Positions 1 through 8,288 of a DNA stretch of 23,740 nt are shown here, piece by piece. The notes under the pieces were generated by a model that was not told the origin of the DNA, did no database searches, and saw nothing but the letters and a program-made list of their open reading frames with translations. Made by a program: the position numbers and the translations under genes. This DNA comes from Roseovarius sp. (GTDB lineage: Bacteria > Pseudomonadota > Alphaproteobacteria > Rhodobacterales > Rhodobacteraceae), in the NCBI GenBank assembly GCA_023260815.1, contig JALQUE010000397.1, forward strand, positions 1 through 23,740, read 5' to 3'. Within the stretch, counting starts at the first letter, position 1, and each line of letters opens with the position of its first letter.

Positions 1-1511
1 TAGTCCTCTATTCTTGGCCCGTTGTGGTCTACATCCTGTTCCAGCGCTTGCCTTTGCGCGATGCCTTGGTGTGGTCGATCGTGGCGGGATATCTGCTGTT
101 GCCAACGCGAACGGGTTTCAATCTTCCAGCGTTTCCAACAGTGGACAAGACCCTGATTCCCGCCACGATGGCGGCACTCATGTGCCTGATGATCAACCGT
201 CGCAATCGCATGGCGGAACATATGGCAGCCAGAAGAGTGGGCGGCATTGCCATCAGTCGGGCAAGCATACCGGCATCCGTCGCGTTCACGCCTCAGCGGG
301 GGCAGACATTGTTCTGGGGTTTGCTGCTTTTGCTGTTCGCGGCGCCGTTCATTACTGCCCTGCAGAACAGCGATGCCATTGTACAAGGCCGGTTGTTCAT
401 TTCCGGCCTGTCGCTTTACGATGCCCTGTCCATGAACGCCAATCTCGCGGTTGCCGTGCTGCCGTTTGTGCTTGGCCGCAGATATCTTGCATCGGATGAT
501 GCCCATCTTGTGCTACTGCGCGTATTTGTCATTGCCTGTTTGGGCTATTCCCTGCTTGTGCTATATGAAGTGCGCATGAGCCCGCAGCTCAACCGTCAGA
601 TTTACGGATTTTTCCCACATAGCTTTGGCCAACATATTCGCGGCGACGGTTTCCGCCCGGTCGTTTTCATGCAGCACGGTTTGTGGCTTGCCATTATCCT
701 TTGCATGTCTGTCTTGGCCGCCGCCACCTTGTGGAAGTCCACGCCAAAATCGTCCCCCAACCGAACAAAGTGGCTTTTTGCAATATTTTGGCTGTTCGGC
801 ACTTTGTTCTTGTCGAAGTCCTTGGGGGCCTTCGCGTTGACCCTTGTTTTTCTTCCAGCCCTGCTTTTCATGAACAAGCGTGCAGTGGCCCTTCTGGCCA
901 TGTGTTTTTTCGGGTTCATCCTGCTTTTCCCACTGGCGAGAAGCGCCGGGGTCGTTCCCGTGGACACCGTCCTGAAGATTGCCGCTACAATTGACGAACA
1001 GCGGGCGCAATCCTTTCAGTTTCGCGTCGATAATGAAGATATCCTGCTCGAAAAAGCCATGCAAAAGCCAATCGCCGGATGGGGAAGTTGGGGCCGTGGG
1101 CGGGTTTACAACGAGGCAGGGTACGATATCAGCACCACCGATGGGTTTTGGGTGTTGATCATCGGGCAATATGGCTGGCTTAGTTATATGGCGCAGTTCG
1201 GGTTGCTTTGCCTGCCGGTCATCCTTCTGGGCCTGAAGAGGAGAAAGATCGAATATTCGGTCGCGACATCGGGTCTGGCGCTGGTTCTCATGGTCGGCGT
1301 TATCGACCTGATCCCGAACGCCACGATCAATCCGATCCTGTGGCTTGTGGCCGGCGCAATGATGGGCCGGTATCAGACCGCCCCGAGTATCGAGACATCG
1401 TCTGCAGGCCAGAAAGACAGTCAGCCGATATTCCCCACGCAAGAGCCATCCTTTGCAGGGGCGCCGTCAAGCATGCGCGATCGACCGTTACATAGACGCC
1501 GTCCAAGGTAG
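1..1511 (+). CDS. O-antigen polymerase/ligase-like membrane protein (Wzy/WaaL-like), 5' partial
   Basis: The reading frame is open to the left edge (first full codon at base 3), so the true start lies outside; 502 residues are present. An internal GTG at 24 is not a convincing start because coding sequence with the same hydrophobic character continues upstream of it. The protein has many hydrophobic segments separated by short charged loops. It has a long central periplasmic-type stretch that ends in a GWGSWGRGR motif, then IIGQYGWLSYMAQFG, the arrangement typical of the O-antigen ligase/polymerase (Wzy_C) superfamily. The last roughly 50 residues are polar and Arg-rich, probably cytoplasmic. 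Family members join undecaprenyl-linked repeat units, or transfer them to an acceptor, on the periplasmic side of the inner membrane. In this locus it is the best candidate for the EPS polymerase. Polymerase and ligase cannot be told apart from sequence alone. It converges with the next gene at a 25-base gap. Confidence 0.8.
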   Translation, partial: VLYSWPVVVYILFQRLPLRDALVWSIVAGYLLLPTRTGFNLPAFPTVDKTLIPATMAALMCLMINRRNRMAEHMAARRVGGIAISRASIPASVAFTPQRGQTLFWGLLLLLFAAPFITALQNSDAIVQGRLFISGLSLYDALSMNANLAVAVLPFVLGRRYLASDDAHLVLLRVFVIACLGYSLLVLYEVRMSPQLNRQIYGFFPHSFGQHIRGDGFRPVVFMQHGLWLAIILCMSVLAAATLWKSTPKSSPNRTKWLFAIFWLFGTLFLSKSLGAFALTLVFLPALLFMNKRAVALLAMCFFGFILLFPLARSAGVVPVDTVLKIAATIDEQRAQSFQFRVDNEDILLEKAMQKPIAGWGSWGRGRVYNEAGYDISTTDGFWVLIIGQYGWLSYMAQFGLLCLPVILLGLKRRKIEYSVATSGLALVLMVGVIDLIPNATINPILWLVAGAMMGRYQTAPSIETSSAGQKDSQPIFPTQEPSFAGAPSSMRDRPLHRRRPR

Positions 1512-1536
1512 TGGGTTGACCATGCATGGCGCGGCG

Positions 1537-3099
1537 TCACGGGTTGGACAGGTTTTCCATTATCAAGCGCGGTTTCTTGGACACGTTCTCAAGCTTGTGA
1601 ACGGGTGCGCGAGATGGCCCTTCGCCGCCGGGGCCTTGCAAAATCAAGGTCTCGTCGGGCATGACGCGGCGCCATTCTGAAAGTTGGCCCTTTGCATCAT
1701 AGCTGAATTCATCGGTCCATGCGGCCGTCCAGTGAAGCATCGGATCGACATGGACCTTTCGCATGTTGGTATAATCGACTGAAACGAGCCGCATCGCACC
1801 GTCATCACCAATCGGTTGATAGTTACGTGACTGATGCCCTGGAAAACTGACCGATATGAATGCAGGTGCGCTGTAGTTGACGCCGTTCGAAGCGAACACG
1901 CCGATATCGACGCGATCAGTCACCCGATCAGTCATGCGATCAATTGGACGTGCATCATGCCAATCGATCTCGATCCGGGCTTTCTGGCCCGCGTCCTCAA
2001 AAGGTTTGATACGCACCTTTTGAGGATCGCCGCGCAAAAGCACCCATTCAAAGGACAGCGGACGGCCGTTGGGATCTTGCGTTTTGTCAGCCGTAACGAC
2101 CATCTGGCGGCTGTATGCGTCGGATCGCCAAACGCGGGCAAGTGCCGAAGGCGTGTCGAAAAGACGCTCGGACAGTCCGGCGAGGCCTGCGGCTTCGGAA
2201 AAATCCTCTTGCTCAACACCAAGCCGCACCATCGGCGGAATATCGGCAGGAGTCAGATCGGCCGCCATCGCCACCATCCGCTCGGGCTGCAGGGATTTAC
2301 GTTCAAAGACAGTGGGGTGAGCAACGGGCGAAAGATATTGTTCAAGCCTGTACATCGCCGTTTGATTCCGGCGCAGGATCATTTGCAACGTAGGCGCAAT
2401 CAAGCGTTTCTCGCGCAGGAACTCTCTGGTCTCGTCGGACAGCGCAGCAAGGGTCATCCCCAAGGCTTGCATGAAGGGTTTATCCGAATGAGACGACCCT
2501 TGGCTAATGATCATGTAGGGCCAGTTGGCCGGAAACAGATCAACCTCATCGTGATCGCGATGCTCGGGATAGACATAGATGTGGTTGTTCGAGTATGTCA
2601 GGTACGCCCTTTCAGGACCAGCAGTCGAGGTCATCGCGAAACGCGCCTGGCTGCGGTTGATCGGCCTTTGTGTAAGCGCCGTCGAGGAATTCCCGAACAC
2701 GATGGACGGCAAGATAATCCTACCGGCCAAGCCATAATCCAACTCGGCCTCGCGCAAGTCGGGGCCATATGAAAGATGGGCAAGTTGCGGAAATTGATCC
2801 TTGGAAAGAGGTGAATGGCCACGATCACGATTATCGTAGATAACGCCGTCAAAGCCCCCTGCCCTTCCCATGGCATGATACCTGCGCAAGAGGGTCGCGC
2901 CAGCGCTTTTGTCGTGTTCGGACACAAGTGGCAGGGTTTGGTCCGGGGCCGGGATTTCAAGGTCGGGTGCGATCCAGCCAAGCGCCCCAATGCTGGTGAG
3001 TTGGTCTTTGGACAAGACAACGTCAGCACCCGCCGGCCTGGTAGCGATGCAGCAGAAGATCAATAATCTGAAAAATGACGTAAAATAAGTTTTGGTCAT
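1537..3099 (-). CDS. Secreted protein of unknown function
   Basis: I do not recognise this 520-residue protein. It starts at an ATG and has a clear signal peptide: basic start, hydrophobic core around residues 8-19, and a likely cleavage after PAGA near residue 25, so it should be exported to the periplasm or beyond. There are no other membrane segments and no lipobox. A segment beginning DPNGRPLSFEWVLLRGDP (about residues 345-365), followed by alternating hydrophobic residues and a DIGVFASNGV-like strand, resembles an Ig/PKD-like beta domain. The central part contains HIYVYPEHRDHDEVDLFPANWPY-type aromatic and acidic stretches (about 170-195) but no catalytic motif that I can name. It lies among polysaccharide genes, so a role in handling or modifying the exported glycan is possible, but that is inferred from position only. 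No clear ribosome binding site is visible before the ATG. Confidence 0.75.
   Translation of the reverse strand: MTKTYFTSFFRLLIFCCIATRPAGADVVLSKDQLTSIGALGWIAPDLEIPAPDQTLPLVSEHDKSAGATLLRRYHAMGRAGGFDGVIYDNRDRGHSPLSKDQFPQLAHLSYGPDLREAELDYGLAGRIILPSIVFGNSSTALTQRPINRSQARFAMTSTAGPERAYLTYSNNHIYVYPEHRDHDEVDLFPANWPYMIISQGSSHSDKPFMQALGMTLAALSDETREFLREKRLIAPTLQMILRRNQTAMYRLEQYLSPVAHPTVFERKSLQPERMVAMAADLTPADIPPMVRLGVEQEDFSEAAGLAGLSERLFDTPSALARVWRSDAYSRQMVVTADKTQDPNGRPLSFEWVLLRGDPQKVRIKPFEDAGQKARIEIDWHDARPIDRMTDRVTDRVDIGVFASNGVNYSAPAFISVSFPGHQSRNYQPIGDDGAMRLVSVDYTNMRKVHVDPMLHWTAAWTDEFSYDAKGQLSEWRRVMPDETLILQGPGGEGPSRAPVHKLENVSKKPRLIMENLSNP
1913..1942. repeat. 12-base tandem repeat inside the secreted-protein gene
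   Basis: CGATCAGTCA followed by two variable bases occurs twice in tandem (1913-1924 and 1925-1936), then a diverged third copy starts with CGATCA at 1937. On the coding (minus) strand it encodes an R-M-T-D-R-V-T-D-R-V run in the C-terminal half of the secreted protein. The unit length keeps the frame, so the repeat is probably a small in-frame expansion. Confidence 0.6.
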
Positions 3100-3406
3100 G
3101 ATAATAGATTTGCACCAACCTTCTCTGCTTCCAAGTGGGAATTTGAAGCAACTTTCGTTAGTCTGTCCTTTTCACTTTGCCCCAGCTTCGCAGTCTTTCA
3201 CCTCTCTCGTTCGGAGACCAGCACGCGATTGAACAAGATATGTTGAGAAAATCATGCCTTGTTCAACATAATGTCTTTAAAAACCGGCTCTTTTAACTGT
3301 GCGCGACTGGCGAAAAGGGCGTAGCGTTTTGCAATAACAGTCTCCGACCAACCAAAAACCAAAACCGCTACTTAAAGTTGAATTGTTACAACACAGGTTC
3401 CATCAA
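3100..3406. promoter_or_regulatory. Divergent intergenic region between the secreted protein and the GT2 gene
   Basis: About 300 bases without a convincing gene separate two divergently transcribed genes, so promoters for both should lie here. The stretch is more AT-rich than the flanking coding DNA. The clearest structure is the inverted repeat at 3229-3270. I could not identify a convincing -35/-10 pair. Confidence 0.45.
3229..3270. repeat. Inverted repeat, possible operator
   Basis: TTGAACAAG (3229-3237) is perfectly complementary to CTTGTTCAA (3258-3266) across a 20-base spacer. A second overlapping pair, TATGTTGA (3239-3246) and TCAACATA (3263-3270), uses the same right arm. The right arm can therefore pair with either of two left arms. 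The site lies in the divergent promoter region about 140 bases before the GT2 start. It has no T-tract, so it is not a standard terminator. A regulator-binding site is a reasonable guess. Confidence 0.45.
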
Positions 3407-4363
3407 ATGTCAGATTTACAAGACATATCAATTATCGTTCCTGCAAAGAACAATCGCGACACGATAGGCGCGACGATAAACAGCGTGCTCGACCAAGACG
3501 GCATAGGCGAAGTTATCGTCTGCCTCGCGCCGTCCGATGATGGGACAGACGACATTTTGCGGGGGATCAAAGATCCACGTCTGAGGCTTCTTGACGACCC
3601 CGGACAGGGTATATCATTGGCAATGAATATCGGAATTGCCGCAGCAACCGGTACCTATTTTTCGAAGATTGACGCAGATGATCTTGTGCCTTCGGGTCGA
3701 TTTGGCTGGCAACGCGACGCACTTCTGAGATCCCCCGACCTGGTCGCTATATCGGGAAGTTATCAGGCGATTGACGAGAAGGGGTCTGTTATTGCCAATT
3801 TTGCGGAAGATCGCGATGCCGGTTTGATTACGCCTGATTTGTTGCAGGGCGAAACACCAACTCATTTCGGAACTTACCTTACCCGACTGGACGCCATTCG
3901 TGGCATAGGCGGATTCAGAGAATGGTTCGTGACTGCCGAGGATATCGACATGCCTCTGCGTCTTGCAAACATTGGCGAGGTTGGATTCGAACCGATCACC
4001 TCGTATCAATATCGCATACGCGGGTCTTCCATCACCCATAACCAGCCAAATGTGCTGCGGGTGTTTTATGAAAAGAACGCACGAGAATTTGCATTACAGC
4101 GGGTCCGATGCGGCGTTGATGACCTAATGCAAGGGCAGCCGCCCGACTTACCGACCTTAAACAAGGTCAATGGGTCGGATGCAAAATGCCCACACGACCA
4201 AATTGCCGGCTTTCTGGAAGCCCAATCCTGGCGCAGCTTCAACAAGGGCCAGAGGCTGCAAGGTATTGCTTTGATGTCGAAAAGCATCAAAACCCAGCCA
4301 AAAATGTCAAACGGTCGCGGCCTGATGGTGATGTTGCTCAAGTGCCTGCGACCGAAACAATGA
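3407..4363 (+). CDS. Family 2 glycosyltransferase
   Basis: The protein has 318 residues from the ATG at 3407. An in-frame TTG eight codons upstream (3383) is less likely because the ATG places the first beta strand (DISIIVPAKNN) at the usual distance from the N-terminus. The fold is GT-A: the nucleotide-binding strand is at the start, the sugar-nucleotide/metal motif is DADD in FSKIDADD at about 89-92, and an AEDIDM motif at about 177-182 matches the ED acceptor/base motif of GT2 enzymes. There are no membrane segments, so it is cytoplasmic or peripheral. GT2 enzymes transfer a sugar from a nucleotide donor to a growing lipid-linked glycan. Here it probably adds one sugar of the EPS repeat unit; the sugar cannot be read from the sequence. 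The C-terminal 90 residues are basic and lack a recognisable domain. The next gene, the ABC flippase-like protein, has the same orientation 241 bases downstream. Confidence 0.88.
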   Translation: MSDLQDISIIVPAKNNRDTIGATINSVLDQDGIGEVIVCLAPSDDGTDDILRGIKDPRLRLLDDPGQGISLAMNIGIAAATGTYFSKIDADDLVPSGRFGWQRDALLRSPDLVAISGSYQAIDEKGSVIANFAEDRDAGLITPDLLQGETPTHFGTYLTRLDAIRGIGGFREWFVTAEDIDMPLRLANIGEVGFEPITSYQYRIRGSSITHNQPNVLRVFYEKNAREFALQRVRCGVDDLMQGQPPDLPTLNKVNGSDAKCPHDQIAGFLEAQSWRSFNKGQRLQGIALMSKSIKTQPKMSNGRGLMVMLLKCLRPKQ

Positions 4364-4604
4364 ATAAGACGCCGGAGTTTGGCAATGGTGACGTCAGGCT
4401 CGTGTCGTGCAGGTGTGTCCTATGCCCTCCAGTGTAATGACGGACATAACAGCCTCTTTCACGCATCAGCCTTTCGTGATCCTCTATGACTTGGGTGAAA
4501 AGACTGTGGATTGTGGCAAAGACCATGGTGTTGTCACAGACTCGACATGAGGTCGACCTTGAGATTGGACACGTTTATCAAGCGGCATATTTGCGGGGTT
4601 TCAG

Positions 4605-6410
4605 ATGCTTGATGCATTCAAGAAAATTTTTGCGCTACTCGATGAGCGAGAAAAGAAAAGGTTCTTCGTCCTGATTGGCGTAATGCTGATTGTCAGCGTC
4701 GCCGAGGTTTTTGGCATCTCAACCGTCCTCATACTGCTGCAAGTGCTGTCAGATCCCGCCAAGATCGAAACCAATTGGGCGATGTCGTGGGCCTATGAGG
4801 CTTTTGGTTTCTCGTCAGGAACGGATTTCACACTCTTCCTGACCGCGATGGTGTTTCTCGTCGTTCTTGCCGGCTTGTGCGTCAAGGCGCTCGGAGCTTA
4901 CGCGATCGTGCGATATTCATCGATGCGGGGATACACCCTGTCCAGTCGCCTGCTCGAAGTCTATCTTCACCAGCCCTACACTTGGTTCCTGGAACGCAAT
5001 AGTTCGGACATAAGTAAAACGGTTCTGCAAGAAGTCGGGCGCTTGGTTGGTGTCGTTTTGATACCCGGTCTCAAAGTTGTGTCGAACACGATACTTGCCG
5101 TTGCCCTTTTCGCGTTTCTGATCGCCGTCGAACCGATAATCGCGCTGACCGCGTCAACGATCATCGGTGGCGGTTATGCGTTGATCTACCTGCGACTACG
5201 GCCTTTGCTAACCCGGTATGGCACCGAAATGCTGGATGCGAATACCCAGCGGTTTCGCTTGACCCAAGAAGCCGCGGGCGGCTTCAAAGAGGTCAAGCTT
5301 TTGGGCATCGAAACCCATTATGTGAACCGTTTCATGAAGCCCGCCCGTAAGATTGCATCGTTGACCGCCTTTGTGCAAATGATGCGCGAATTGCCGCGTT
5401 TTGGGCTTGAGGCCCTGACATTCGGAGTGCTTTTGGGAGCGATCCTGTTTCTTCAGGTGAAAAACGATGGCGATCTGGCCGCAGCAATACCGACCTTGGG
5501 TACCTTCGCGTTCACAGTCATGCGACTTCTTCCGGCAGTGCAGCAGATTTATAATGGCGTCTCGTCTTTACGGAACGGCAAACCGCTTCTTGATCACATC
5601 CATGACGATTACATCGCCGCGAAAAAGCGGATTGTCGAAACGGAAAATCGGAAAACCGGTGCAGAGCGCTTGCCGCTGCAAAGGACACTCGATGTCAGGG
5701 ATGCAACCTATGCGTATCCAAACACCGACCGATCTGCTTTGAATTCGCTCAGCCTGTCGATCTCTGCGCGGAGTACTGTAGGTATCGTGGGTGGAACCGG
5801 CGCAGGGAAAACGACACTCGTTGATGCGATCCTTGGCTTGCTGACCTTGCAAAAAGGGGACATCAGCATCGATGGTGCGACACTCGGGCGCGACAACATG
5901 CAAGCCTGGCGCAACTGCCTTGGATACGTGCCGCAGACGATTTACCTTACCGACAGTACGGTCGCCGAGAACATTGCCTTTGGTATCGCGCCCGAGCGTA
6001 TCGACATGGCCGCCGTGGAACGTGCAGCCCGCGCCGCATCTCTGCATGCGTTCGTCACAAGCGAGTTGCCCAAGGGATACGACACGATGGTGGGAGAACG
6101 GGGGGTGCGCCTGTCAGGCGGGCAGCGCCAGCGCATCGGGATAGCCCGGGCGCTCTATCATGATCCGGAGGTATTGATCATGGATGAGGCGACATCGGCG
6201 CTCGACAACCTGACCGAACGGGCGGTGATGGACGCAGTTCAGAACATCCGAAACCAGAAAACGATCATCATGATTGCCCATCGTCTCAGCACGGTGCGAA
6301 AGTGCGACCGCATATTCCTTTTGAAAAATGGAGCCGTCGCAGCGTTTGGGACGTATGATGAACTGGTCGCGAAGAGCGACGAGTTCCGTGCCATGGCCGA
6401 GGCTGTCTGA
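4605..6410 (+). CDS. ABC exporter half-transporter, PglK/MsbA-like lipid-linked glycan flippase
   Basis: The 601-residue protein is a fused membrane and ATPase half-transporter. About six hydrophobic segments lie in residues 20-320, followed by an ABC domain: Walker A GGTGAGKTT at 396-404, Q-loop YVPQ at 441-444, signature LSGGQ at 503-507, Walker B VLIMDE at 523-528, and the switch His in IAHRLST at 559. All catalytic positions are intact. The N-terminus (FKKIFALLDEREKKRFF, then a segment containing AEVFGIST) is in the style of PglK, the ATP-driven flippase of lipid-linked oligosaccharides; MsbA-type lipid exporters are the alternative. It would act as a homodimer in the inner membrane. In an EPS locus with no Wzx flippase visible, it is the likely flippase for the undecaprenyl-linked repeat unit (inference). 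It converges with the leftward cluster, leaving a 39-base gap with no obvious terminator hairpin. Confidence 0.9.
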   Translation: MLDAFKKIFALLDEREKKRFFVLIGVMLIVSVAEVFGISTVLILLQVLSDPAKIETNWAMSWAYEAFGFSSGTDFTLFLTAMVFLVVLAGLCVKALGAYAIVRYSSMRGYTLSSRLLEVYLHQPYTWFLERNSSDISKTVLQEVGRLVGVVLIPGLKVVSNTILAVALFAFLIAVEPIIALTASTIIGGGYALIYLRLRPLLTRYGTEMLDANTQRFRLTQEAAGGFKEVKLLGIETHYVNRFMKPARKIASLTAFVQMMRELPRFGLEALTFGVLLGAILFLQVKNDGDLAAAIPTLGTFAFTVMRLLPAVQQIYNGVSSLRNGKPLLDHIHDDYIAAKKRIVETENRKTGAERLPLQRTLDVRDATYAYPNTDRSALNSLSLSISARSTVGIVGGTGAGKTTLVDAILGLLTLQKGDISIDGATLGRDNMQAWRNCLGYVPQTIYLTDSTVAENIAFGIAPERIDMAAVERAARAASLHAFVTSELPKGYDTMVGERGVRLSGGQRQRIGIARALYHDPEVLIMDEATSALDNLTERAVMDAVQNIRNQKTIIMIAHRLSTVRKCDRIFLLKNGAVAAFGTYDELVAKSDEFRAMAEAV

Positions 6411-6449
6411 ATCTGCGGATTCTGTGAAGATCGGTCCGCTTGCGTAACA

Positions 6450-8288
6450 TCACGCGTCTTGGCGGGCAGCTGCAATCAGTTGCATGTCCATGTCGTCGCC
6501 CCTTGAATCCGCTTTCAACGCCTCCAATGTTTCACGAACGCCAAGGCGCCCAGGCTCTTCCAGCTTGCCAAAGCGCATTGGCAACCTTTGCACGTCGGCG
6601 CCTGCAATCCAGCAGTTCAAGGCCAGGCTGACATGCCCGGAAAATGTCTCCGGGCAGGCTGCCAGATCAGCGGCTGCGTATTTGGGGAAATTGACCCATG
6701 TGTCGGCATAGACCTTCATCACATCACCAGACGCAACCGCACACTGATCGCCAATCATCAGGCCGCCATAATGCACGCCATACGGCTTTTCAGCGAATAT
6801 GAGGGGCTTGGCGGAGCAGGCATCACAAAGATCCCACCAGTCAAACCCTCGCAATTTGATGCTGAGATCGGGCCTGAGGCGCATGAACAGGTCGAAATCA
6901 TCGCGCTGTCGCGCCATGCGGTCAGCACCGTAAATCTTGTAATGCATCTTCTGCTGATTTGAAAAATTCTGGAATTCAGGGGCCTGATCATCCTCGAGCA
7001 CGACGTGATCCGTGGTGTAGTCTTCTGACAGTCTGTCTGCCGTCACAAGGTTGGAGCTGTCGAGCTTGGCAAACAGGGCAGGATAACGCGCACGTATGGC
7101 GTTGTAACCTTCAGCCAGGGCGGCCTTGCGATACGCCTCGGAAAAGTTCTGGCCTTCGAAGGGCAGAACATATCGAAACGGCGTCGCATCAGCGTTGCCG
7201 ATTTTTGTCCAGCTATGCACAAAAAATGTGGCGTCGACGTCGGGTAGCAGCGTGCGTTTCCAAGATGCCAGCGCGGCTTTATATCCTCGCAGTTGGCCCG
7301 AAACACAAACGGCAACCTTTATTTTTCGCTTTCTCAGATGAAGCATCGGCGATGCGCCCAAAACTTTCTGCCTGCCCACTTGCAGCCCTTGATACAACTT
7401 GCTGTGCAACATCCTGGCACCCAAACGCTTGCTGGATGCATTTGGCAAGCCATCCCGCATTTCGGCTGTCTGCCTGGCCAGTTCTATGATGTCAGCCAAG
7501 CCAAGAGCTTTGAGTCGCTCGTCTGACAAGACGCCGCCTGGGGTCCAGTGGCGTATCAACAGCATTCGGCCCACCGCGGATTGTTCAGAACGTTGCTGCC
7601 CCTCAAGACTGGCAAGCCGCTGCAGACATAATGCAAGATCAGAATTGTCACGTGCCGGAAACATCGTTCTGTTGGCAAGCCATTCCAGCAAGAGCACGTG
7701 GTGCAATTGCAACCGGTCCGTAGCCAAACCCCCGGATCGGCAATACGCGTTCAGAATGTCATCACGGTTTTTCCCGAAACTCTGCGGTTGGAACATGACA
7801 CTGTAGGGCAAAGACAGATCAGAAGGATCGAACCTGCTGAAATTGGTGACATGCAAATTCGATAACCACGTTTGGTCAATCGAAGGGTCCAGAAACACCC
7901 GTGTCGTCAAAGCGAAAACCAACACGTTGACAAAGCTTCTCTCGTTCTGCGGTGTCTCTGCGAGCAATCGTCGAAGAACGGGGAGCAACTCGGAGATCAT
8001 GGTTTTTACCAGATCCGGATTGTTGGATGTCATATGCCGCGCCGCCTCTCTGGCGAGAACAAGAGGCCGCGTCGGACACTCTGCCTGCAGCAGCAAGACG
8101 CGATAGCAATCCTGTTTGATCGGGGCATCCATGCTGATCAATGCGTTGGGGTCTGTCAAAGCATCGACAAAACACGCGGTCGCAGCTTTGAATTTTTCAG
8201 GATCGGACGGGTCCGATATCAAAGCGGTCGCGGCGTGCCGGAATGCCAAAACCGCTTGCGGGCATGTCTGGTGCGCTGCGTCCTGCAT
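6450..8288 (-). CDS. Glycosyltransferase-like protein with long helical N-terminal region
   Basis: The protein has 612 residues from the ATG at 8288. The stop of the upstream gene and this start share a base (TGATG), which implies translational coupling and favours this ATG over a TTG one codon earlier. Two halves are visible. Residues 1-315 are mostly amphipathic helices in the style of TPR-like repeats. Residues about 322-580 begin with a strand KVAVCVSGQLRGY, followed by SWKRTLLP and DATFFVHSW. They include FDLFMRLRPDLSI at about 466-477 and GGLMIGDQCAVASGDVM at about 508-523. The SGQLRG start with an R-x-RPDL element is a pattern I associate with GT-A-like proteins of surface glycan loci, but I cannot name a characterised enzyme. 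Being last in the leftward unit, it may transfer the substituent activated by the two upstream enzymes. The donor and acceptor are unknown. Confidence 0.7.
   Translation of the reverse strand: MQDAAHQTCPQAVLAFRHAATALISDPSDPEKFKAATACFVDALTDPNALISMDAPIKQDCYRVLLLQAECPTRPLVLAREAARHMTSNNPDLVKTMISELLPVLRRLLAETPQNERSFVNVLVFALTTRVFLDPSIDQTWLSNLHVTNFSRFDPSDLSLPYSVMFQPQSFGKNRDDILNAYCRSGGLATDRLQLHHVLLLEWLANRTMFPARDNSDLALCLQRLASLEGQQRSEQSAVGRMLLIRHWTPGGVLSDERLKALGLADIIELARQTAEMRDGLPNASSKRLGARMLHSKLYQGLQVGRQKVLGASPMLHLRKRKIKVAVCVSGQLRGYKAALASWKRTLLPDVDATFFVHSWTKIGNADATPFRYVLPFEGQNFSEAYRKAALAEGYNAIRARYPALFAKLDSSNLVTADRLSEDYTTDHVVLEDDQAPEFQNFSNQQKMHYKIYGADRMARQRDDFDLFMRLRPDLSIKLRGFDWWDLCDACSAKPLIFAEKPYGVHYGGLMIGDQCAVASGDVMKVYADTWVNFPKYAAADLAACPETFSGHVSLALNCWIAGADVQRLPMRFGKLEEPGRLGVRETLEALKADSRGDDMDMQLIAAARQDA

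Noticed and set aside
561..1442. 293-codon minus-strand frame opposite the polymerase gene
   Set aside because: The plus strand encodes a clear multi-span membrane protein; the minus-strand product is hydrophilic and without motifs.
1834..2772. 312-codon plus-strand frame opposite the secreted-protein gene
   Set aside because: Composition is typical of antisense shadow (Arg/His/Gln-rich) with no domain; the opposite strand has a signal peptide and a longer frame.
4338..4526. 62-codon minus-strand frame between GT2 and the ABC gene
   Set aside because: No ribosome binding site, overlaps the end of GT2, and shows no recognisable family; the 241-base gap is left without a gene.
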